64,000 bases of DNA from a bacterium UBP14_UBA6098 (GTDB lineage: Bacteria > UBP14 > UBA6098). Shown one piece after another: positions 8,085-17,437 of the stretch. The translations under genes and the position numbers were made by a program. The stretch's first letter is position 1. Each line of letters begins with the position of its first letter. The notes beneath the pieces were generated by a model. That model was not told the origin of the DNA. It was given only the letters and a program-made list of their open reading frames with translations, and ran no database searches. The DNA lies in assembly GCA_002428525.1 (NCBI GenBank), contig DIWU01000026.1:56837-120836 (forward strand), in the 5' to 3' direction.

Positions 8085-9128
8085 ATGAAAAAAATCGTAT
8101 TTACAATGCTACTCATGTCGATGCTTCTTGTGCTCGGCTCGGTTTTCGCGGAAGAAATGGAACCGCTCGATGCCTGCACCGACCAGTTCATCATTGCGAT
8201 AATATACAACGACCCCCTTTTCACGGGTGGGGTTTTGAAATGCCCCCAAGGTATTAGCAATGATGTTTCGGGTTGTCCGGCATTCGGCCCCACGGGAATG
8301 ACCTATCACATGTCATTTCCCGATACTCTGCCTTTCGTGGAAGACATTGCCGCTTTGGAAGCCGCTCACCCATCGGAACCCCTTCCTCTTCATACTACCG
8401 TCTCTGATTGGTGGCACAAGGATGTCCTCACGGGAACAGCTGTTGGAGTTCCTCCCGAGCCTAAGTCGGTTTGCTGTGTCGATGGTATTTTCTGGAAGGC
8501 TCGCATGTTCGACTCGGCTACTTCGACATGGTCGAATTGGACTGATGTTAATGCTCCCGGACAAATGAATGCTTACGATCCGGAGACAAACACCCTTTTC
8601 GCTCTTATCAACACCAGTGCTTTCAAGATTCCGGACTGGAGCGGGAATATGGTCTTCGATTGTAATGTTGACACCGTCCATATTTATGTTTGGGATTGCG
8701 CCGACGAGCCGGGAATGGAAGGTACTTTTGGCGAGTTCAGCGCTAAAAAGGTCGCGTATCCGGGTCCCGATCCTATGGGAACTGAGCAGGTTATTCTCCG
8801 CAGATATACCGACCCGGGCGCGATCGATGACAACAAGCCGAAACTTCCGACCGAGTTCTTCATCTCGCAGAACACGCCGAACCCGTTCAACGCCACGACC
8901 GCTATTCAGTATGGCCTTCCGGTTGACGCCGAGGTTCGCATCGAGGTGACAAACCTTCTCGGAAATAAGGTCGCCACTCTCATTGACGATTGGCAATCGG
9001 CCGGTTTCAAGCGCATCGTTTGGGACGGCAGGGATAACACCGGTAAGGATCTCCCCAGCGGAGTTTACTTCTATCAGATCAAAGCGAACGACTTTCTCGA
9101 CAAGAAGCGCGCTATCTTGATGAAGTAG
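8085..9128 (+). CDS. Exported protein with type IX-style (FlgD-like) C-terminal sorting domain
   Basis: Secreted protein of 347 aa. Signal sequence MKKIVFTMLLMSMLLVLGSVFA, then a region of unknown function rich in Cys and Trp (about residues 23-255). The C-terminal ~80 residues are a textbook sorting/Ig-like domain: FISQNTPNPFNATTAIQYGL, RIEVTNLLGNKVATL, IVWDGRDNTGKDLPSGVYFY and KKRAILMK. In FCB bacteria such domains direct cargo to the type IX pathway or an equivalent cell-surface anchor. RBS GGAGG/GAGG lies just upstream. A strong rho-independent terminator ends the unit at 9151-9180. The mature function is unknown. Confidence 0.85.
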   Translation: MKKIVFTMLLMSMLLVLGSVFAEEMEPLDACTDQFIIAIIYNDPLFTGGVLKCPQGISNDVSGCPAFGPTGMTYHMSFPDTLPFVEDIAALEAAHPSEPLPLHTTVSDWWHKDVLTGTAVGVPPEPKSVCCVDGIFWKARMFDSATSTWSNWTDVNAPGQMNAYDPETNTLFALINTSAFKIPDWSGNMVFDCNVDTVHIYVWDCADEPGMEGTFGEFSAKKVAYPGPDPMGTEQVILRRYTDPGAIDDNKPKLPTEFFISQNTPNPFNATTAIQYGLPVDAEVRIEVTNLLGNKVATLIDDWQSAGFKRIVWDGRDNTGKDLPSGVYFYQIKANDFLDKKRAILMK

Positions 9129-9150
9129 ATTGGAGTAATTTCCGATCTTG

Positions 9151-9180
9151 AAGGGGAACTCCTCGGAGTTCCCTTTTTTA
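9151..9180 (+). terminator. Rho-independent terminator
   Basis: Nine-base stem GGGAACTCC/GGAGTTCCC with a two-base loop at 9154-9173, followed by TTTTTTA. It closes the exported-protein unit. Confidence 0.9.
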
Positions 9181-9226
9181 TTTAATTTTTGTTGAGAAAC
9201 ACAAACTGCAGGGCTATATTGATATT

Positions 9227-10498
9227 ATGATTGGACTTATTTTTTCGATTATCCTTATGTTGACCTTCAGCGCTGTCGCGGAACCGATTCCGGTGATCTC
9301 GATCGACGGTGCGATAAATCCTGTTAGCTCGAAATTTATCCTTCGCAACCTTAATGAGGCGGAAAAAGAGGGCGCCTCGTGCTTTGTGATTTTGCTCGAT
9401 ACTCCGGGCGGGCTTATGAGCTCAACCGAGGATCTCACTCGAGCGATGATGGCCTCTGAGGTTCCTATTGTTGTTTTTGTTTACCCCAGCGGCGGCAGGG
9501 CCGCGAGCGCGGGGGTTTTTATCACCTACTCCGCGCATATCGCGGCGATGTCTCCGGGCACCCGTATTGGCGCGGCACACCCTGTCTCGATGATGGGTTC
9601 GGGCGGTGATTCCGCCGAAACGATGATGGAAAAGGTAGCTAACGATGCTGTCGCAAATGTCCGATCCATTGCGCTCGAGCGGGGGCGCAACCCCGACTGG
9701 CCGGAGAGGGCGATTCGCGAATCGGAGAGTATTACTGCGGACGAAGCGCTCGAATTAGGGGTTATCGATCTTATCGCCGAGGATGTCGGCTCGCTTTTCG
9801 ACGCGATCGACGGCCTTGCCTACGGCCCCGGCAAGGCCGATACCTTGCGCCTGAAGAATCCGGTTGCGATAGAGCGGGGTATGACCAATGTCGAGGAATT
9901 TTTGTTCGTGATTTTAAACCCGAATATCGCATATATGCTTATGATGCTTGGAGTTATCGGGATTTACCTCGAACTCCAGAATCCCGGCGGAATATTGCCC
10001 GGTGTTGTAGGCGCAATCTCGATTCTCATGGCGTTGTATGCCTTTCAGATATTGCCCGTCAACTATGTTGGAGTAGCATTATTAATCTTGGCGGTGGCTT
10101 TGTTTATTCTCGAGGCGAACACGCCCTCTTTCGGACTACTCACAACAGGAGGCGTTGTCTCAATGTTAGCTGGAAGTTTTCTTTTAACGAGCGGAAACGC
10201 CTCTCTTTTCAAAATCTCTTGGTTTGTTATCCTTCCGACTGTCGCGCTCGCTACCTTGATAGCGGTGTTTGTTCTCTACAAAGCTCTTCGCGCGAGGACT
10301 ATGCGAACCTCGACCGGCCTCGAAGGAATGATCGGCCAAAAAGGTGTTGTTGCGGCAAAATCGAGTGAACGATTAAAGAATTTCTACATCGAGATACACG
10401 GCGAGCTTTGGGCTGGAATCGGCGAGGAACTACCTGCCGGGACAAGTGTTGTTGTTGAGGGCGTCGAGGGCGGCAAACTAAAAGTGAGGCGGCTATAG
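9227..10498 (+). CDS. nfeD: NfeD-family membrane-bound ClpP-class serine protease
   Basis: Long-form NfeD (423 aa): a signal sequence, a ClpP/SppA-like protease domain (about residues 20-215), several membrane helices (about 228-350) and a C-terminal OB-like NfeD domain (about 365-423, GLEGMIGQKGVV... GELWAG). The catalytic Ser/Lys dyad of the family is visible as Ser94 in GGRAASAGVF and Lys136 in MMEKVANDA; LLDTPGG is the conserved strand before the active site. Such proteins are paired with stomatins/SPFH proteins in membrane quality control, but no stomatin gene is adjacent here. Confidence 0.92.
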   Translation: MIGLIFSIILMLTFSAVAEPIPVISIDGAINPVSSKFILRNLNEAEKEGASCFVILLDTPGGLMSSTEDLTRAMMASEVPIVVFVYPSGGRAASAGVFITYSAHIAAMSPGTRIGAAHPVSMMGSGGDSAETMMEKVANDAVANVRSIALERGRNPDWPERAIRESESITADEALELGVIDLIAEDVGSLFDAIDGLAYGPGKADTLRLKNPVAIERGMTNVEEFLFVILNPNIAYMLMMLGVIGIYLELQNPGGILPGVVGAISILMALYAFQILPVNYVGVALLILAVALFILEANTPSFGLLTTGGVVSMLAGSFLLTSGNASLFKISWFVILPTVALATLIAVFVLYKALRARTMRTSTGLEGMIGQKGVVAAKSSERLKNFYIEIHGELWAGIGEELPAGTSVVVEGVEGGKLKVRRL

Positions 10499-10561
10499 CC
10501 GCTATTTTACTCCTAAACAATATTATTATAAGGGAATCTATTTGGATTTCAGCGCATATCC

Positions 10562-13144
10562 ATGAATACTAAAGTCAAAGAGTTTGAAAAATATCTCGGA
10601 ATGGTCCAAAAACCAGCTCGCTATATCGGAGGCGAGGTTGGAGAGATTGTCAAGGAATATAGGCAGGGAATGCTCCGTTTTTGCTTATGTTTTCCGGAGA
10701 TTTATGAGGTTGGAATATGCCATACTGGAGGACATATTCTTTACAAGGCTGTCAATGATTCACAAAACCTAATTTGTGAGCGAGCCTACTGTCCCGCCGA
10801 GGACCTTGCAGGAGTTTTGCGAAAACACGAAATACCGCTTTTTTCCCTCGAAACAAAGACAGCATTGGGCGATTTCGATGTCATCGGTTTTTCGCTCGAA
10901 TACGAGCTTTCTTTGACTAATGTCCTCGAGATGCTCGATCTCGCGGGAATCCCGATTCGCGCCTCGGAGCGCGGGGAGGGAGTCCCATTTATAATCGCAG
11001 GCGGGCCTTGCGCGTTTCAACCCGAGCCGGCGGCACCCTTCTTCGATCTTTTCGTCATAGGCGACGGCGAAGAGGTTCTTGTGCAAATCCTCGAAGTTAT
11101 TAGAAAGAATGAACTTACCCGCAATCAGATGCTCCGCGAGCTGTCTAAAATAGAGGGCGTCTATGTCCCTTCGTTTTACGGTGTAATTTTTGATGAGCGT
11201 GGTTTCGCAGGCTTTAAAATCAATGAGGGAGCCCCTTTCCCTATAAGATCGGTTCAAGTTTCGAGCATCCAGAACTCCGAACCGCAGGCGATTGTGCCAT
11301 GGGTCGAGGCAATTCACGACAGGTTGAGTGTCGAGGTTATGCGCGGTTGCGGTCGCAGATGCCGTTTTTGTTCTGCGGGGTGGGTCTATCTTCCGATTCG
11401 GGAAAAGCCCTCGGACAGTGTTTTTAGCGAAACGATCGCTCAGATCGACAGAACCGGCTGGGAGGAAATCGGTCTGCTCTCGCTCTCGACTATGGACTAT
11501 AGCGAGATTGGGCATCTGCTTTCGCGTTTAGGACCTGTTGCAGACAAGAAGAATTTTAGTATATCTGTGCCTTCGATTAGGCCAGAGCAACTGGACAGTA
11601 GCGCGCTTTCCGTATTATCAAAGGTTCGAAAATCTTCGATGACCTTCGCGCCAGAGGCTGGCACCGAACGCCTTCGTAAAGTTATAAATAAAACGATAGA
11701 TATTGAAGGCCTCTTTAAGGTTATAGAAAAGATTTTCTCATCGGGATGGAAAACTGTTAAGCTATATTTTATGATCGGGCTTCCAACTGAAACCGATGAG
11801 GATGTTCTTGCGATCGCCGATTTATGCGCCCGCGCCGATGATATCGCGCGGCGATATCACTCTAAAGTCAATGTTTCTATCTCACCCTTCATCCCCAAAC
11901 CGCACACACCCTTTGCGTGGGAACCGCAAATATCTCCTGACGAGATAGCAAGGCGATTAAGGCTTGTAAAATCGAGTCTCTCAAGAAGAAATATCAAGAT
12001 TACCGGCCGAATTGCCGAACTATCGGAGATCGAAACTGCACTTTCCCGCGGTGATAGACGCGTCGCGGACGTAGTCGAGGCTACTTGGCGAATAGGCGGC
12101 GGCTTTGCCGCTTGGTCGGAGAATATCGATATCGGTATATGGCTACAGGCCTTTGAACAAGCCGGTTTTAGCATAGCCGATTTCTGCGATGCTGTTCCTT
12201 TGGACAGAAACGCACCATGGGAGATCGTTTCAAAGGGCACTCCCCGAGCCTTCCTCCTCAAAGAACGTGAACGCGCCTATGCCGAAGAGTATTCCGAGAG
12301 TTGTCGAGAGCGAGGCGGTTGCGACAACTGCGGTATTTGCGGTTTTTCAAGTCAGATTGATTTAAGTTCTAATAATAATCTACAATTTAATAATAGTGTT
12401 TTCGGGCGTAAGTTAAGAAAATATGCAATTCCCCCCATCAATTCTACTCTTTTCAGAGTGAAATTCGCGAAGAACGGATATTTACGATATCTCGGTCATT
12501 TGGATACTATTCGCGCTATTATCCGCGCGATAAGAAGGGTTGGCCTGGAGGTCGCCTATTCTGAGGGGCATCATCGTCACCCTAAGATCGCCTTCGGTCC
12601 GCCGCTTCCGACAGGGTTTAAAAGCTCTGCCGAGTATTTCGATATGGAGCTTCAGGTTTCGGCTTCGCTTCAGTCTGTAGATATTTTACGTACGGTTTTT
12701 CCGAAGGGAATGGATTTCATAGATTGTCAATATATTTTTAAAAAAGGATCGAGTCTCTTCGACGCAATCGGACTTGCACTATATCGTGTTGTTATGCCCG
12801 ATTCATATAATTTTGATTTAGATCGTCTCGAATCTGTTTTATTGAGCGACACTATTCCATTCACTCGTCGTGACAAAGCGATCGATATTAAGAGGTATTA
12901 TAATATTCATCATATATATAGATATTATGATGCTATTAATATCCTATTTTTACTGAACTGCAACCCAAATGGCGCAGGGCGCCCACAAGAATATTTGATC
13001 GCCGCGGGGATGAACCCCGAAGTGGCATCATCATTGGATATTACGCGGGAAGAGCTTTTAATTGAACACCGCGGGGAGTTTTTCGATCCCTTCGGAAAAA
13101 GTTTAAGTCAATGGGTTGATATTATCAATAAATATGATAAGTAA
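10562..13144 (+). CDS. Radical SAM protein fused to DUF2344 (TIGR03960 + TIGR03936 type)
   Basis: An 860-residue protein of a conserved but biochemically uncharacterised family. An N-terminal B12-binding-like region (about 1-230, with KPARYIGGE near the start) precedes a radical-SAM core with GCGRRCRFC (Cys263, 267, 270). A Cys-rich knot (CRERGGCDNCGIC) follows near 580-595. The C-terminal part (about 635-860) is the DUF2344 radical-SAM-linked domain (FRVKFAKNGYLRYLGHLDTI... SEGHHRHPKIAFGPPLP). The two halves are separate genes in many bacteria and are often near rng/rplU. Here the gene is coupled to rsmB, which hints at RNA modification, by context only. Confidence 0.9.
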   Translation: MNTKVKEFEKYLGMVQKPARYIGGEVGEIVKEYRQGMLRFCLCFPEIYEVGICHTGGHILYKAVNDSQNLICERAYCPAEDLAGVLRKHEIPLFSLETKTALGDFDVIGFSLEYELSLTNVLEMLDLAGIPIRASERGEGVPFIIAGGPCAFQPEPAAPFFDLFVIGDGEEVLVQILEVIRKNELTRNQMLRELSKIEGVYVPSFYGVIFDERGFAGFKINEGAPFPIRSVQVSSIQNSEPQAIVPWVEAIHDRLSVEVMRGCGRRCRFCSAGWVYLPIREKPSDSVFSETIAQIDRTGWEEIGLLSLSTMDYSEIGHLLSRLGPVADKKNFSISVPSIRPEQLDSSALSVLSKVRKSSMTFAPEAGTERLRKVINKTIDIEGLFKVIEKIFSSGWKTVKLYFMIGLPTETDEDVLAIADLCARADDIARRYHSKVNVSISPFIPKPHTPFAWEPQISPDEIARRLRLVKSSLSRRNIKITGRIAELSEIETALSRGDRRVADVVEATWRIGGGFAAWSENIDIGIWLQAFEQAGFSIADFCDAVPLDRNAPWEIVSKGTPRAFLLKERERAYAEEYSESCRERGGCDNCGICGFSSQIDLSSNNNLQFNNSVFGRKLRKYAIPPINSTLFRVKFAKNGYLRYLGHLDTIRAIIRAIRRVGLEVAYSEGHHRHPKIAFGPPLPTGFKSSAEYFDMELQVSASLQSVDILRTVFPKGMDFIDCQYIFKKGSSLFDAIGLALYRVVMPDSYNFDLDRLESVLLSDTIPFTRRDKAIDIKRYYNIHHIYRYYDAINILFLLNCNPNGAGRPQEYLIAAGMNPEVASSLDITREELLIEHRGEFFDPFGKSLSQWVDIINKYDK

Positions 13145-14450
13145 TAAAGGTATAAACTCGCGTTATGTCGCATACAAAGCCCTGAACTCAGTCGAGGCGG
13201 GAGCTGATTTAGAGGGGGCTATCTCGGCACTTTTTTCGAGGGCTGGGCTATCAACTGCTGACAGGTCATTATCTTACGCGATTTGCATGGCCGCTCTTCG
13301 AAACCAAGTGAAGATTGACTATATGATAGAGGCCTTCTGTGGCTCGAAAAGAATCGACCCGGAGATTAGGACTATTCTCCGCATCGGTATCGTTCAAAGC
13401 CTATTTTTAGAGCGGATTCCGTCGCATGCAGTTGTTGCGACATCGGTTGACCTTGCACGCAAAATCGGCAAATCGAGTGCCGCTGGATTTGTTAATGCAA
13501 TATTGCGTAAAATGGATGGTTTTAGTTTTCAAAGTATCGATTTTGAAAACGAAATCGAACGAATATTTTTTGAAACCTCCATTCCGAGATGGCTTGTCGA
13601 GAGGTGGGTTGAGCGACACGGCCTCGATTTTGCAGGCGCTTTGGCCGAGGCAAGCAATCTCGAGCCGCCACTTATAATTAGGGCGAACACTCGCCTCGTC
13701 ACTGTTGATGAGTTACATAACTCATTATTGGATAAACAGATACCCTGTTTTATCGACGAAAGGTTTCCCGAGTATATTTTATTTGAGAATCGCCTCGATC
13801 CAACAAACCTCCCCGGATTTGATGACGGTCTTTTCAGCGTTCAAGACCCGGCATTTGGTGTTCCTGTGTGGATTCTCGCTCCACGACCGGGGGAACGGAT
13901 TTTGGAAATCGGTTGTGCGCCGGGGGGAAAGCTTTCGCACCTTGCCGAGATCGCCGGCGGAGATATAGAGTTGCATGGTCTCGATGTCTCGGAGGAGAGA
14001 TTGGAACTCACACGGCAAAACCTTCGCAGGCTTAGGCTCGAGGGCGATATTATCCTTCACCTCGGCGATGGGCGCGATTTGGACATAGGGGGCTTCGACG
14101 GGATCTTGCTCGATGCGCCGTGCACCTCGCTCGGTGTGATTCGACGGCATCCTGAAATTAGATATCGCAGAGATGAAGAGGATATTACCAGAATGGCAAG
14201 ACTCCAATCGGAGTTAATACGGTCGGCTCTGATGTCTCTAAACCCCGGTGGAAGGCTCGTTTTTTGCAGTTGCTCGACGGAGTTCGAAGAGGGCGAGGGA
14301 CATTTTCGCGAGATACCGGAGGGATTCGGACTCGGGAAGATCGTTTCCGGAATTCCCACTGAGTTCTTCAGCGGCGCGTTCGCGAGGACATGGCCGCATC
14401 TGCACGGCTTGGATGGGGCCTTTTCGGCTTTAGTCGAAAGATCGCACTGA
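13134..14450 (+). CDS. rsmB: 16S rRNA (cytosine-5) methyltransferase, RsmB/Sun family
   Basis: SAM-dependent m5C methyltransferase, expected target C967 of 16S rRNA. A NusB-like N-terminal RNA-binding domain (about 1-140) precedes the methyltransferase (VQDPAFGVPV; SAM loop EIGCAPGGKLSHLAE; LLDAPCTSLGVIRRHPEIRY; FCSCST). The two cysteines of the m5C mechanism are Cys330 in motif IV and Cys380 in motif VI. I chose ATG 13134, which overlaps the previous stop; an in-frame ATG at 13116 would lengthen the overlap by 18 bases. Length 438 aa is normal. The gene converges on queH with a two-base gap. Confidence 0.92.
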   Translation: MISNKGINSRYVAYKALNSVEAGADLEGAISALFSRAGLSTADRSLSYAICMAALRNQVKIDYMIEAFCGSKRIDPEIRTILRIGIVQSLFLERIPSHAVVATSVDLARKIGKSSAAGFVNAILRKMDGFSFQSIDFENEIERIFFETSIPRWLVERWVERHGLDFAGALAEASNLEPPLIIRANTRLVTVDELHNSLLDKQIPCFIDERFPEYILFENRLDPTNLPGFDDGLFSVQDPAFGVPVWILAPRPGERILEIGCAPGGKLSHLAEIAGGDIELHGLDVSEERLELTRQNLRRLRLEGDIILHLGDGRDLDIGGFDGILLDAPCTSLGVIRRHPEIRYRRDEEDITRMARLQSELIRSALMSLNPGGRLVFCSCSTEFEEGEGHFREIPEGFGLGKIVSGIPTEFFSGAFARTWPHLHGLDGAFSALVERSH

Positions 14451-14452
14451 GA

Positions 14453-15013
14453 TCAAGCCTTTTTTCGAAGTTCTCTTTGTTTCTCCGCCTCGAATTCACT
14501 GAAGATACACCCACACCAACGTTGCCGATACAGGCCGAGCTTTTTGCTCGCTGTGATACCCCTCCCCCACAACGGGCGGAAATCGCGATATAGAAATTTC
14601 GCTTCGACGGCGGCGGATGCATTGTTTGCGGCCTCTATGATAGAGTCGTGGTTTTGGTATTTCGAGTATAGAAGCGAGGTTGTGAAAAGCTCATACCCAT
14701 GTTCTGCGGCGACTCGGGCTGTTTTTGCCAAACGGTCGGAGTAGCAGGCCGAGCAACGGCTTCCACTGGTCGAAGCCGACAAGAGCATCGAGAGGTTCGA
14801 TTGGAGGTCGTAATCGTCGATGAAGATCGCCGGAAACGAGAGCATTTCGGACAGAGCGACTACTGCTTCGCGGCGCTTTCTCCATTCGCCGAAGGGATGA
14901 ACCGAGGGATTATACCAGAGCCCTGCTACATCAAAGCCCTCCCCACGAAGGGATTCGATACACATAACAGCGCACGGCGCACAACATAAATGCAGTAGAA
15001 TCCGCTGGCTCAT
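14453..15013 (-). CDS. queH: Epoxyqueuosine reductase QueH
   Basis: Catalyses the last step of queuosine biosynthesis in organisms without QueG, reducing epoxyqueuosine in tRNA. The 186-residue product has the family Cys pattern: HLCCAPC (Cys10, 11, 14), SRCSACY in the middle and CGC near the C-terminus, plus LWYNPSVHPFGEW. It overlaps the nitroreductase upstream by ATGA and is the last gene of a long minus-strand string. It ends two bases from the convergent rsmB, so both transcripts must read across each other or stop inside coding sequence. Other queuosine genes are not in the window. Confidence 0.92.
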   Translation of the reverse strand: MSQRILLHLCCAPCAVMCIESLRGEGFDVAGLWYNPSVHPFGEWRKRREAVVALSEMLSFPAIFIDDYDLQSNLSMLLSASTSGSRCSACYSDRLAKTARVAAEHGYELFTTSLLYSKYQNHDSIIEAANNASAAVEAKFLYRDFRPLWGRGITASKKLGLYRQRWCGCIFSEFEAEKQRELRKKA

Positions 15014-15552
15014 ACGATTCGAGCGATCTCGTCGAAGGGCTTTCGAGGGGGGCGCTCGATCTCAGCAAGGCGCTGGGATTCGGACAGGCCTTCGAAAAGC
15101 TTTTCGGAGCGTTTGCCCACTATTATTAATGTGATGAGTCGCGACTCGGCCGGGATATTCAGCACCGTTTTGGCCGAATCCTCGTCGAAACCGGCGATCG
15201 GATGGGCGACGAGGCCGATCTCGGTAGCCCTGAGCACCAAGAATCCTACTGCGAGGCCGGCGTCGAACATGTAGTATTCGCGGCCTTTAATCCGGCAGTC
15301 CATCTCGGGGGAGGAATGCACGCCGATTATCAGCGATGCGTTGAGCACCCACTCGTTGCCGTTCGAGAGTGCGGGGGCAAGCTCGGTGATTTTCTCGCCT
15401 CGGGCGAAGACGAAGCGCCACGGCTGTTTGTTGAAACATGAGGGTGAAAGACCGGCGCAATTAGCGAGATCGCGAATCGCCGCTTCATCGATTTCTATCG
15501 GTTCGAGCGAATGGAAAGCTCGCCGCGCTTGGATTGCTTCATTTACATTCAT
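15010..15552 (-). CDS. Nitroreductase-family FMN flavoprotein
   Basis: Small (180 aa) NAD(P)H-dependent FMN oxidoreductase of the nitroreductase fold. Visible family features are the N-terminal IQARRAFHSLEPIEI, the FMN-contact segment SPSCFNKQPWRFVFA and the C-terminal TLIIVGKRSE. The substrate cannot be read from the sequence; relatives reduce nitroaromatics or quinones or act in cofactor metabolism. It overlaps queH by four bases. An adjacent flavin reductase could in principle feed electrons to QueH, but that is speculation. Confidence 0.88.
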   Translation of the reverse strand: MNVNEAIQARRAFHSLEPIEIDEAAIRDLANCAGLSPSCFNKQPWRFVFARGEKITELAPALSNGNEWVLNASLIIGVHSSPEMDCRIKGREYYMFDAGLAVGFLVLRATEIGLVAHPIAGFDEDSAKTVLNIPAESRLITLIIVGKRSEKLFEGLSESQRLAEIERPPRKPFDEIARIV

Positions 15553-15591
15553 GGCTTAAAAGGGGTTAAACACTTTCGTTTCAACTAATTC

Positions 15592-16314
15592 TCAGTCAGT
15601 TTTATTCTCGGCTTCGAGTCGGATCTTGCATTGTTCGATACTCTCCGGTTCGGGCTTGAAGCCTATACGGGCGAAGGGATTAACTACCGATGAGGCCACA
15701 TTTTTAAGATGGGCGCTTATACGTTTGAGATACCTTGCGGCGATCGCCACGAGAACCCTCTGGCTACATGTAAGCTCTGAATCCAAGCCCTCGCCGCGGA
15801 TCATCTCGGCGATGATCAGCTCGCAGAGTTTTGTATTCACGAGATGGATTTCCATCACTCGGTGCGCAAGGCAGGCATCGGCATTCTCGAAGGCCTCGTA
15901 GGTGTTATTGAACATCTCCTCGGCGTTTTTATTCACAATGCGAAGCTTCTCCACGACGGCCGAGGAATTGAAGGTGTCGCCGTAGATTTCCCACAGCTCG
16001 TAAAAATTCTTGGAATAGTCGCCGAGCCGCTCGATATCTATCGCGATTGTAATTAGCACTAAGGCCGCGGTCGTGTCCTGTTCGCGTGAGAGCGATAGGT
16101 GTTCGAGCACCTTTTTTCGCGTATCGATTTCATATCGGTTGATGAGCTGGTCTGTGTCGTAGATAGATTGCTTCTCGATTGAATTGCCAAGAAACAGCGG
16201 TGCGGCGGCCTTGCAATAAAAATCCTTAGTGATTTTCAGCATCTGCGAGGTCTCGGCGAAGGCCTGTCTAAGCAAATCCTCGTCGTTCCAAAGAGAAAGT
16301 AGCGATTTGAACAT
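15592..16314 (-). CDS. PhoU-like domain protein
   Basis: All-helical cytosolic protein (240 aa) of the PhoU type, expected to regulate phosphate uptake. It begins MFKSLLSLWNDEDLLRQAF and contains the PhoU-like helix IAIDIERLGDYSKNFYEL and a second repeat ending ARYLKRISAHLKNVASSVV. Its ATG abuts the stop of the Na/Pi cotransporter directly upstream, so the two are certainly co-translated and probably act together. In many bacteria the PhoU domain is fused to the C-terminus of this transporter; here it is a separate polypeptide. Confidence 0.88.
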   Translation of the reverse strand: MFKSLLSLWNDEDLLRQAFAETSQMLKITKDFYCKAAAPLFLGNSIEKQSIYDTDQLINRYEIDTRKKVLEHLSLSREQDTTAALVLITIAIDIERLGDYSKNFYELWEIYGDTFNSSAVVEKLRIVNKNAEEMFNNTYEAFENADACLAHRVMEIHLVNTKLCELIIAEMIRGEGLDSELTCSQRVLVAIAARYLKRISAHLKNVASSVVNPFARIGFKPEPESIEQCKIRLEAENKTD

Positions 16315-17436
16315 TTAAAAACCCTCCGTTAAGAAAATAAGAAGCAATGGAATTCCATAGAACATAAGCCCGATATAGATCAGGGCGAAGTATTTCTTCT
16401 TTGTGACGAAACGGGTGATCGCCTTGGCGATAGCGATCGGCACTCTGCGGAGTGGATACCAGATCATCATTCCCGACAGATTGAACAGCAAATGAACGAA
16501 AGCGGTTGCGATCGCCGCGGGGCTTTGAGTGACGAGCGCGGCAAGGAGCGCGGTGATTGTCGTGCCGATATTTGCGCCGATCGTATAGGGGAAAACCTGT
16601 TCGATAGAAAGTATTCCGGCACCGACGAGCGGAACGACAAGCGATGTGACAGCCGAGCTGGACTGGACGATGGCCGTTATGATTACTCCTAATACCAAGC
16701 TCCTCAAGGGCTTCGCGAAAAGGTATTCGTGCAGAAGGCGTTCAATTTTCCCGACGATTATCGATTTCATCAGTTTCACGAGGCGCGACAGTGCGATGAA
16801 TAGAAGACCGAGCGCGAAAACGAGTGCGATCGCACCCGCGATCTTGGGGTTCGGAATAATTGCGCTAAAGCCCGATAATACGAGGTTTGCAATCGGCGAT
16901 AAAATAACCTTCAAGGGACTGACCGCCTTGAATCCGCCTATTCCGCAGAAAATATCCGAGAGAAAAACGGCGGTATGCTCGAGGTAATGAGTGAAGCTTT
17001 CGAGCGGCAGAAACAGAAGAACCGAGAGCAGATTGAACACATCGTGAATGATCGCGCCGGCAAAGGCGCGCTTGAACTCGGTCGGGCGTGTGATATGCGC
17101 GAGGGAAACGAGCGTGTTCGTCACAGTGGTGCCGATATTCGCGCCCATAATAATCGGGATTGCCCCGCGAATCGGAAGACATCCGGCGGCAACCATGCCG
17201 ACGGTGATCGATGTTGTGCATGAAGAGCTTTGAACGAGGCTCGTGGCCAAGATACCGATGAACAGACCGATCAGGGGGTTTGAGGTGAGGGTAAAGAGCT
17301 TAACCGCAAAGTCGTTCCCGAACATCTTGAACGAATCCGCCATCAGCTCGATACTGAGCAAAAATAAATATAGGAAAAGGAGCAGACCTAAAACTTTAAT
17401 TATAGTTGATATGCTTTCTTTCGAGGGCTTATGCAT
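16315..17436 (-). CDS. Na/Pi cotransporter family protein (NptA/YjbB type)
   Basis: Membrane protein (373 aa) with the inverted-repeat signature of the PF02690 family. The QSSS motifs occur twice: SLVQSSSCTTSITVGM in the first half and AIVQSSSAVTSLVVPL in the second, each followed by GANIGTT. About eight to nine hydrophobic segments are visible. Likely role: sodium-coupled phosphate transport. Start ATG 17436 is two bases after the cupin stop and has a GAGGA upstream; an open frame extending to 17523 lies inside the cupin gene. Paired with the PhoU-like protein. Confidence 0.9.
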   Translation of the reverse strand: MHKPSKESISTIIKVLGLLLFLYLFLLSIELMADSFKMFGNDFAVKLFTLTSNPLIGLFIGILATSLVQSSSCTTSITVGMVAAGCLPIRGAIPIIMGANIGTTVTNTLVSLAHITRPTEFKRAFAGAIIHDVFNLLSVLLFLPLESFTHYLEHTAVFLSDIFCGIGGFKAVSPLKVILSPIANLVLSGFSAIIPNPKIAGAIALVFALGLLFIALSRLVKLMKSIIVGKIERLLHEYLFAKPLRSLVLGVIITAIVQSSSAVTSLVVPLVGAGILSIEQVFPYTIGANIGTTITALLAALVTQSPAAIATAFVHLLFNLSGMMIWYPLRRVPIAIAKAITRFVTKKKYFALIYIGLMFYGIPLLLIFLTEGF

Positions 17437-17437
17437 T

